This document shows positions 55,971 to 64,000 of a DNA stretch of 64,000 nt, piece after piece (within the stretch, counting starts at the first letter, position 1; every line of letters starts with the position of its first letter). Location of the stretch: assembly GCA_949987565.1 (NCBI GenBank), contig OX465101.1, forward strand, positions 23,052,543-23,116,542, in the 5' to 3' direction. A program made the position numbers and the translations under genes. The notes beneath the pieces are model-generated. The model was not told the DNA's origin. It saw only the letters and a program-made list of their open reading frames with translations, and did not search any database. Source of the DNA: Luidia sarsii. Its lineage: Eukaryota; Echinodermata; Asteroidea; Paxillosida; Luidiidae.

Positions 55971-58736
55971 ACATGTGTCTTGTCCGAGATTCTTTGCAAT
56001 GTATTGTAAGCGCGTCACAATATACTTGGCTGTGCGCCTTCGCTCAAAGAACATGACTCTTTTGCCTTGAAATGATTCTTGGTTTGAGTCTCAGATTTCT
56101 TGTCTTTCGATTGGATCCTCTCGAGAGCATGTCAAGCTACAGATAGGTGAATTTTCAGCTTCTGGAACGAAATAGTTTTGAGGATAATGACTAGAAGGTA
56201 AAGACCGTCTGACACATACCCCTACATGTGTTTTGTTGACAGTCGCATTGCCGGTACACTAGTCTTATCAAACCGATGGCATCAGGGTACATTTGCCTGG
56301 GCGTGTTTCGGTGCAGATTTCAGGTACCTTGCTAATTCTTTCGGAAATCGATTAACTAGGCCAAGGGCTACGATCTGAACATAGTTTAAGCTTCATGGGG
56401 TGAATATTTAAGGGCGATATTTAGGAGGAGGCATTACATGTGTCTTGCCCGAGATTCTTTGCAGTGTATTGTAAGCGCGTCACAATATACTTGGCTGTGC
56501 GCCTTCGCTCAAAGAACATGACTCTTTTGCCTTGAAATGATTCTTGGATTGAGTCTCAGATATCTTGTCTTTCGATTGGATCCTCTCGAGAGCATGTCAA
56601 GCTACAGATAGGTCAATTTTCAGCTTCTGGAACGAAATAGTTTTGAGGATAATGACTAGAAGGTAAAGACCGTCTGACACATACCCCTACATGTGTTTTG
56701 TTGACAGTCGCATTGCCGGTACACTTATCAAACCGATGGCATCAGGGTACATTTGCCTGCGCGTGTTTCGGTGCAGATTTCAGGTACCTTGCTAATTCTT
56801 TCGGAAATCGATTAACTAGGCCAAGGGCTACGATCTGAACATAGTTTAAGCTTCATGGGGTGAATATTTAAGGGCGATATTCAGGAGGAGGCATTACATG
56901 TGTCTTGCCCGAGATTCTTTGCAGTGTATTGTAAGCGCGTCACAATATACTTGGCTGTGCGCCTTCGCTCAAAGAACATGACTCTTTTGCCTTGAAATGA
57001 TTCTTGGATTGAGTCTCAGATATCTTGTCTTTCTATTGGATCCTCTCGAGAGCATGTCAAGCTACAGATAGGTCAATTTTCAGCTTCTGGAACGAAATAG
57101 TTTTGAGGATAATGACTAGAAGGTAAAGACCGTCTGACACATACCCCTACATGTGTTTTGTTGACAGTCGCATTGCCGGTACACTTATCAAACCGATGGC
57201 ATCAGGGTACATTTGCCTGGGCGTGTTTCGGTGCAGATTTCAGGTACCTTGCTAATTCTTTCGGAAATCGATTGACTAGGCCAAGGGCTACGATCTGAAC
57301 ATAGTTTAAGCTTCATGGGGTGAATATTAATGGGTGATATTTAGAAGGAGGCATTACATGTGTCTTGCCCGAGATTCTTTGCAGTGTATTGTAAGCGCGT
57401 CACAATATACTTGGCTGTGCGCCTTCGCTTAAAGAACATGACTCTTTTGCCTTTAAATGATTCTTGGATTGAGTCTCAGATATCTTGTCTTTCGATTGGA
57501 TCCTCTCGAGAGCATGTCAAGCTACAGATAGGTCAATTTTCAGCTTCTGGAACAAAATTGTTTTGAGGATAATGACTAGAAGGTAAAGACCGTCTGACAC
57601 ATACCCCTACATGTGTTTTGTTGACAGTCGCATTGCCGGTACACTTATCAAACCGATGGCATCAGGGTACATTTGCCTGGGCGTGTTTCGGTGCAGATTT
57701 CAGGTACCTTGCTAATTCTTTCGGAAATCGATTGACTAGGCCAAGGGCTACGATCTGAACATAGTTTAAGCTTCATGGGGTGAATATTTAAGGGCGATAT
57801 TTAGGAGGAGGCATTACATGTGTCTTGCCCGAGATTCTTTGCAGTGTATTGTAAGCGCGTCACAATATACTTGGCTGTGCGCCTTCGCTCAAAGAACATG
57901 ACTCTTTTGCCTTGAAATGATTCTTGGATTGAGTCTCAGATATCTTGTCTTTCGATTGGATCCTCTCGAGAGCATGTCAAGCTACAGATAGGTCAATTTT
58001 CAGCTTCTGGAACTAAATAGTTTTGAGGATAATGACTAGAAGGTAAAGACCGTCTGACACATACCCCTACATGTGTTTTGTTGACAGTCGCATTGCCGGT
58101 ACACTTATCAAACCGATGGCATCAGGGTACATTTGCCTGGGCGTGTTTCGGTGCAGATTTCAGGTACCTTGCTAATTCTTTCGGAAATCGATTGACTAGG
58201 CCAAGGGCTACGATCTGAACATAGTTTAAGCTTCATGGGGTGAATATTAAAGGGTGATATTTAGGAGGAGGCATTACATGTGTCTTGCCCGAGATTCTTT
58301 GCAGTGTATTGTAAGCGCGTCACAATATACTTGGCTGTGCGCCTTCGCTCAAAGAACATGACTCTTTTGCCTTGAAATGATTCTTGGATTGAGTCTCAGA
58401 TATCTTGTCTTTCGATTGGATCCTCTCGAGAGCATGTCAAGCTACAGATAGGTCAATTTTCAGCTTCTGGAACGAAATAGTTTTGAGGATAATGACTAGA
58501 AGGTAAAGACCGTCTGACACATACCCCTACATGTGTTTTGTTGACAGTCGCATTGCCGGTACACTTATCAAACCGATGGCATCAGGGTACATTTGCCTGG
58601 GCGTGTTTCGGTGCAGATTTCAGGTACCTTGCTAATTCTTTCGTGAATCGATTGACAAGGCCAAGGGCTACGATCTGAACATAGTTTAAGCTTCATGGGG
58701 TGAATATTTAAAGGGCGATATTTAGGAGGAGGCATT
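55971..58736. repeat. Contracted six-monomer higher-order block
   Basis: Order T1, T2/T5 hybrid, T6, T7, T8, T9 (units 22-27), 2766 bp. Unit 23 begins like T2 and ends like T5 (CTGCGCGTG, GAAATCGATTAAC), so T3 and T4 were lost by recombination within a monomer. Confidence 0.8.
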
Positions 58737-61700
58737 ACATGTGTCTTGTCCGAGATTCTTTGCAATGTATTGTAAGCGCGTCACAATATACTTGGCTGTG
58801 CGCCTTCGCTCAAAGAACATGACTCTTTTGCCTTGAAATGATTCTTGGTTTGAGTCTCAGATTTCTTGTCTTTCGATTGGATCCTCTCGAGAGCATGTCA
58901 AGCTACAGATAGGTGAATTTTCAGCTTCTGGAACGAAATAGTTTTGAGGATAATGACTAGAAGGTAAAGACCGTCTGACACATACCCCTACATGTGTTTT
59001 GTTGACAGTCGCATTGCCGGTACACTAGTCTTATCAAACCGATGGCATCAGGGTACATTTGCCTGGGCGTGTTTCGGTGCAGATTTCAGGTACCTTGCTA
59101 ATTCTTTCGGAAATCGATTAACTAGGCCAAGGGCTACGATCTGAACATAGTTTAAGCTTCATGGGGTGAATATTTAAGGGCGATATTTAGGAGGAGGCAT
59201 TACATGTGTCTTGCCCGAGATTCTTTGCAGTGTATTGTAAGCGCGTCACAATATACTTGGCTGTGCGCCTTCGCTCAAAGAACATGACTCTTTTGCCTTG
59301 AAATGATTCTTGGATTGAGTCTCAGATATCTTGTCTTTCGATTGGATCCTCTCGAGAGCATGTCAAGCTACAGATAGGTCAATTTTCAGCTTCTGGAACG
59401 AAATAGTTTTGAGGATAATGACTAGAAGGTAAAGACCGTCTGACACATACCCCTACATGTGTTTTGTTGACAGTCGCATTGCCGGTACACTTATCAAACC
59501 GATGGCATCAGGGTACATTTGCCTTGGCGTTTTTCGGTGCAGATTTCAGGTACCTTGCTAATTCTTTCGGAAATCGATTGACTAGGCCAAGGGCTACGAT
59601 CTGAACATAGTTTAAGCTTCATGGGGTTAATATTAATGGGTGATATTTAGAAGGAGGCATTACATGTGTCTTGCCCGAGATTCTTTGCAGTGTATTGTAA
59701 GCGCGTCACAATATACTTGGCTGTGCGCCTTCGCTCAAAGAACATGACTCTTTTGCCTTGAAATGATTCTTGGATTGAGTCTCAGATATCTTGTCTTTCG
59801 ATTGGATCCTCTCGAGAGCATGTCAAGCTACAGATAGGTCAATTTTCAGCTTCTGGAACGAAATAGTTTTGAGGATAATGACTAGAAGGTAAAGACCGTC
59901 TGACACATACCCCTACATGTGTTTTGTGGACAGTCGCATTGCCGGTACACTTATCAAACCGATGGCATCAGGGTACATTTGCCCGGGCGTGTTTCGGTTC
60001 AGATTTAAGGTACCTTGCTAAATCTTTCGGAAATCGATTGACTAGGCCAAGGGCTACGATCTGAACATAGTTTAAGCTTCATGGGGTGAATATTTAAGGG
60101 CGATATTTAGGAGGAGGCATTACATGTGTCTTGCCCGAGATTCTTTGCAGTGTATTGTAAGCGCGTCACAATATACTTGGCTGTGCGCCTTCGCTCAAAG
60201 AACATGACACTTTTGCCTTGAAATGATTCTTGGATTGAGTCTCAGATATCTTGTCTTTCGATTGGATCCTCTCGAGAGCATGTCAAGCTACAGATAGGTC
60301 AATTTTCAGCTTCTGGAACGAAATAGTTTTGAGGATAATGACTAGAAGGTAAAGACCGTCTGACACATACCCCTACATGTGTTTTGTTGACAGTCGCATT
60401 GCCGGTACACTTATCAAACCGATGGCATCAGGGTACATTTGCCTTGGCGTTTTTCGGTGCAGATTTCAGGTACCTTGCTAATTCTTTCGGAAATCGATTG
60501 ACTAGGCCAAGGGCTACGATCTGAACATAGTTTAAGCTTCATGGGGTTAATATTAATGGGTGATATTTAGAAGGAGGCATTACATGTGTCTTGCCCGAGA
60601 TTCTTTGCAGTGTATTGTAAGCGCGTCACAATATACTTGGCTGTGCGCCTTCGCTCAAAGAACATGACTCTTTTGCCTTGAAATGATTCTTGGATTGAGT
60701 CTCAGATATCTTGTCTTTCGATTTGATCCTCTCGAGAGCATGTCAAGCTACAGATAGGTCATTTTTCAGCTTCTGGAACAAAATAGTTTTGAGGATAATG
60801 ACTAGAAGTTAAGACCGTCTGACACATACCCCTACATGTGTTTTGTTGACAGTCGCATTGCCGGTACACTTATCAAACCGATGGCATCAGGGTACATTTG
60901 CCTGGGCGTGTTTCGATGCAGATTTCAGGTACCTTGCTAATTCTTTCGGAAATCGATTAACTAGGCCAAGGGCTACGATCTGAACATAGTTTAAGCTTCA
61001 TGGGGTGAATATTTAAGGGCGATATTTAGGAGGAGGCATTACATGTGTCTTGCCCGAGATTCTTTGCAGTGTATTGTAAGCGCGTCACAATATACTTGGC
61101 TGTGCGCCTTCGCTCAAAGAACATGACTCTTTTGCCTTGAAATGATTCTTGGATTGAGTCTCAGATATCTTGTCTTTCGATTGGATCCTCTCGAGAGCAT
61201 GTCAAGCTACAGATAGGTCAATTTTCAGCTTCTGGAACGAAATAGTTTTGAGGATAATGACTAGAAGGTAAAGACCGTCTGACACATACCCCTACATGTG
61301 TTTTGTTGACAGTCGCATTGCCGGTACACTTATCAAACCGATGGCATCAGGGTACATTTGCCTGCGCGTGTTTCGGTGCAGATTTCAGGTACCTTGCTAA
61401 TTCTTTCGTGAATCGATTGACAAGGCCAAGGGCTACGATCTGAATATAGTTTAAGCTTCATGGGGTGAATATTATAGGGCGATATTTAGGAGGAGGCATT
61501 ACATGTGCCTTGCCCGAGATTCTTTGCAGTGTATTGTAAGTGCGTCACAATATACTTGGCTGTGCGCCTTCGCTCAAAGAACATAACTCTTTTGCCTTGA
61601 AATGATTCTTGGATTGAGTCTCAGATATCTTGTCTTTCGATTGGATCCTCTCGAGAGCATGTCAAGCTACAGATAGGTCAATTTTCAGCTTCTGGAACGA

Positions 61701-63801
61701 AATAGTTTTGAGGATAATGACTAGAAGGTAAAGACCGTCTGACACATACCCCTACATGTGTTTTGTTGACAGTCGCATTGCCGGTACACTTATCAAACCG
61801 ATGGCATCAGGGTACATTTGCCTGCGCGTGTTTCGGTGCAGATTTCAGGTACCTTGCTAATTCTTTCGGAAATCGATTAACTAGGCCAAGGGCTACGATC
61901 TGAACATAGTTTAAGCTTCATGGGGTGAATATTTAAGGGCGATATTCAGGAGGAGGCATTACATGTGTCTTGCCCGAGATTCTTTGCAGTGTATTGTAAG
62001 CGCGTCACAATATACTTGGCTGTGCGCCTTCGCTCAAAGAACATGACTCTTTTGCCTTGAAATGATTCTTGGATTGAGTCTCAGATATCTTGTCTTTCGA
62101 TTGGATCCTCTCGAGAGCATGTCAAGCTACAGATAGGTCAATTTTCAGCTTCTGGAACGAAATAGTTTTGAGGATAATGACTAGAAGGTAAAGACCGTCT
62201 GACACATACCCCTACATGTGTTTTGTTGACAGTCGCATTGCCGGTACACTTATCAAACCGATGGCATCAGGCTACATTTGCCTGGGCGTGTTTCGGTGCA
62301 GATTTCAGGTACCTTGCTAATTCTTTCGGAAATCGATTGACTAGGCCAAGGGCTACGATCTGAACATAGTTTAAGCTTCATGGGGTGAATATTAATGGGT
62401 GATATTTAGAAGGAGGCATTACATGTGTCTTGCCCGAGATTCTTTGCAGTGTATTGTAAGCGCGTCACAATATACTTGGCTGTGCGCCTTCGCTTAAAGA
62501 ACATGACTCTTTTGCCTTTAAATGATTCTTGGATTGAGTCTCAGATATCTTGTCTTTCGATTGGATCCTCTCGAGAGCATGTCAAGCTACAGATAGGTCA
62601 ATTTTCAGCTTCTGGAACAAAATTGTTTTGAGGATAATGACTAGAAGGTAAAGACCGTCTGACACATACCCCTACATGTGTTTTGTTGACAGTCGCATTG
62701 CCGGTACACTTATCAAACCGATGGCATCAGGGTACATTTGCCTGGGCGTGTTTCGGTGCAGATTTCAGGTACCTTGCTAATTCTTTCGGAAATCGATTGA
62801 CTAGGCCAAGGGCTACGATCTGAACATAGTTTAAGCTTCATGGGGTGAATATTTAAGGGCGATATTTAGGAGGAGGCATTACATGTGTCTTGCCCGAGAT
62901 TCTTTGCAGTGTATTGTAAGCGCGTCACAATATACTTGGCTGTGCGCCTTCGCTCAAAGAACATGACTCTTTTGCCTTGAAATGATTCTTGGATTGAGTC
63001 TCAGATATCTTGTCTTTCGATTGGATCCTCTCGAGAGCATGTCAAGCTACAGATAGGTCAATTTTCAGCTTCTGGAACTAAATAGTTTTGAGGATAATGA
63101 CTAGAAGGTAAAGACCGTCTGACACATACCCCTACATGTGTTTTGTTGACAGTCGCATTGCCGGTACACTTATCAAACCGATGGCATCAGGGTACATTTG
63201 CCTGGGCGTGTTTCGGTGCAGATTTCAGGTACCTTGCTAATTCTTTCGGAAATCGATTGACTAGGCCAAGGGCTACGATCTGAACATAGTTTAAGCTTCA
63301 TGGGGTGAATATTAAAGGGTGATATTTAGGAGGAGGCATTACATGTGTCTTGCCCGAGATTCTTTGCAGTGTATTGTAAGCGCGTCACAATATACTTGGC
63401 TGTGCGCCTTCGCTCAAAGAACATGACTCTTTTGCCTTGAAATGATTCTTGGATTGAGTCTCAGATATCTTGTCTTTCGATTGGATCCTCTCGAGAGCAT
63501 GTCAAGCTACAGATAGGTCAATTTTCAGCTTCTGGAACGAAATAGTTTTGAGGATAATGACTAGAAGGTAAAGACCGTCTGACACATACCCCTACATGTG
63601 TTTTGTTGACAGTCGCATTGCCGGTACACTTATCAAACCGATGGCATCAGGGTACATTTGCCTGGGCGTGTTTCGGTGCAGATTTCAGGTACCTTGCTAA
63701 TTCTTTCGTGAATCGATTGACAAGGCCAAGGGCTACGATCTGAACATAGTTTAAGCTTCATGGGGTGAATATTTAAAGGGCGATATTTAGGAGGAGGCAT
63801 T
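58737..63801. repeat. Expanded eleven-monomer higher-order block
   Basis: Order T1, T2, T3-like, T2, T3, T4 to T9 (units 28-38), 5065 bp. Unit 30 starts like T3 but has its own changes (GTGGACAGTCGC, CGGTTCAGATTTAAGG); T2 is present twice (units 29 and 31). Confidence 0.8.
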
Positions 63802-64000
63802 ACATGTGTCTTGTCCGAGATTCTTTGCAATGTATTGTAAGCGCGTCACAATATACTTGGCTGTGCGCCTTCGCTCAAAGAACATGACTCTTTTGCCTTG
63901 AAATGATTCTTGGTTTGAGTCTCAGATTTCTTGTCTTTCGATTGGATCCTCTCGAGAGCATGTCAAGCTACAGATAGGTCAATTTTCAGCTTCTGGAACG
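63802..64000. repeat. Start of the next higher-order block (T1)
   Basis: Carries T1 marks CTTGTCCGAG, GCAATGTATTG and TTGGTTTGAGTCTCAGATTTC, then is cut by the window end. Confidence 0.85.

Larger units (their letters stand above)
46272..64000. repeat. Satellite array, about 460-bp monomer, 38 complete units plus partial
   Basis: Units counted from the word ACATGTGTCT begin at 46311, 46768, 47224, 47684, 48144, 48603, 49063, 49522, 49983, 50443, 50905, 51365, 51826, 52291 and so on to 63802. Lengths are 456-462, or 465 where a CTAGT insertion is present. All units are head to tail. Each carries one HindIII, KpnI, BamHI and XhoI word in consensus and the palindrome CTCTCGAGAG. Open frames of 65-68 codons occur only in some variants, so no protein is encoded. 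The array continues past the window end. A centromeric or heterochromatic location is likely by analogy but not shown. Confidence 0.97.

Noticed and set aside
51657..63830. Repeated 65-68-codon frames in the satellite (both strands)
   Set aside because: They are open only in certain monomer variants (T7, and T9 running into T1) and closed by single changes in the others; no sign of coding selection.
46272..64000. CRISPR array, rDNA, 5S or snRNA gene cluster, or CENP-B box in the satellite
   Set aside because: Repeat and spacer are not distinguishable, the host is a eukaryote, and no rRNA, U1-U6 or CENP-B box pattern was recognised by eye.

Overview
The window is animal (metazoan) nuclear DNA. 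Genes are split by GT-AG introns, CpG is not depleted, and the sequence is full of MITEs, SINE-like pieces, LINE and DIRS-type retroelements and a long satellite array. The protein families fit an invertebrate, and a marine deuterostome (echinoderm, hemichordate or amphioxus) is my guess. The species cannot be read from the sequence.

Layout. 1-2412 (+): last four exons of an M14 carboxypeptidase; the upstream exons lie outside the window. 3401-5132: a nest of palindromic MITEs and short perfect hairpins. 5441-8162 (+): a two-exon gene for a helix-hairpin-helix protein with a long GC-rich, disordered tail. 8270-10480: LINE 3'-end debris and other repeats. 11452-40103 (-): a tandem cluster of SLC16/monocarboxylate-transporter-like genes. 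Copies A (11452-16573) and C (35158-39192) have complete, phase-consistent four-exon reading frames. Copy B (19419-35125) is a broken pseudogene whose first intron holds about 8 kb of inserted repeats, including an L1/Tx1-type LINE without its reverse transcriptase domain (about 23200-30615, -). Copy D (39987-40103) is a frameshifted last-exon remnant. 43055-45890 (+): a decayed DIRS-type retroelement with Gag zinc knuckle, RT and RNase H but no visible tyrosine recombinase; a 177-bp inverted-repeat element sits inside its RT domain. 46272-64000: a satellite of about 460-bp monomers, 38 complete units plus a partial one, running off the window edge.

Most notable: (1) the satellite has a nine-monomer higher-order repeat, with one contracted (six-unit) and one expanded (eleven-unit) version side by side; (2) the transporter cluster records its own history: an almost gapless junction puts the promoterless exon 1 of pseudogene B 32 bp downstream of the stop codon of gene C, and a one-base difference makes A and C use different start codons; (3) a MITE family at 3401-4570 carries octamer and CCAAT motifs symmetrically, like a bidirectional promoter.

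The real genes do not form a pathway. The carboxypeptidase is a digestive or secreted type enzyme, the HhH protein a presumed DNA-binding protein, and the transporters are membrane proteins. All exon limits are read from splice consensus, phase and family similarity by eye; no alignment or database search was run.
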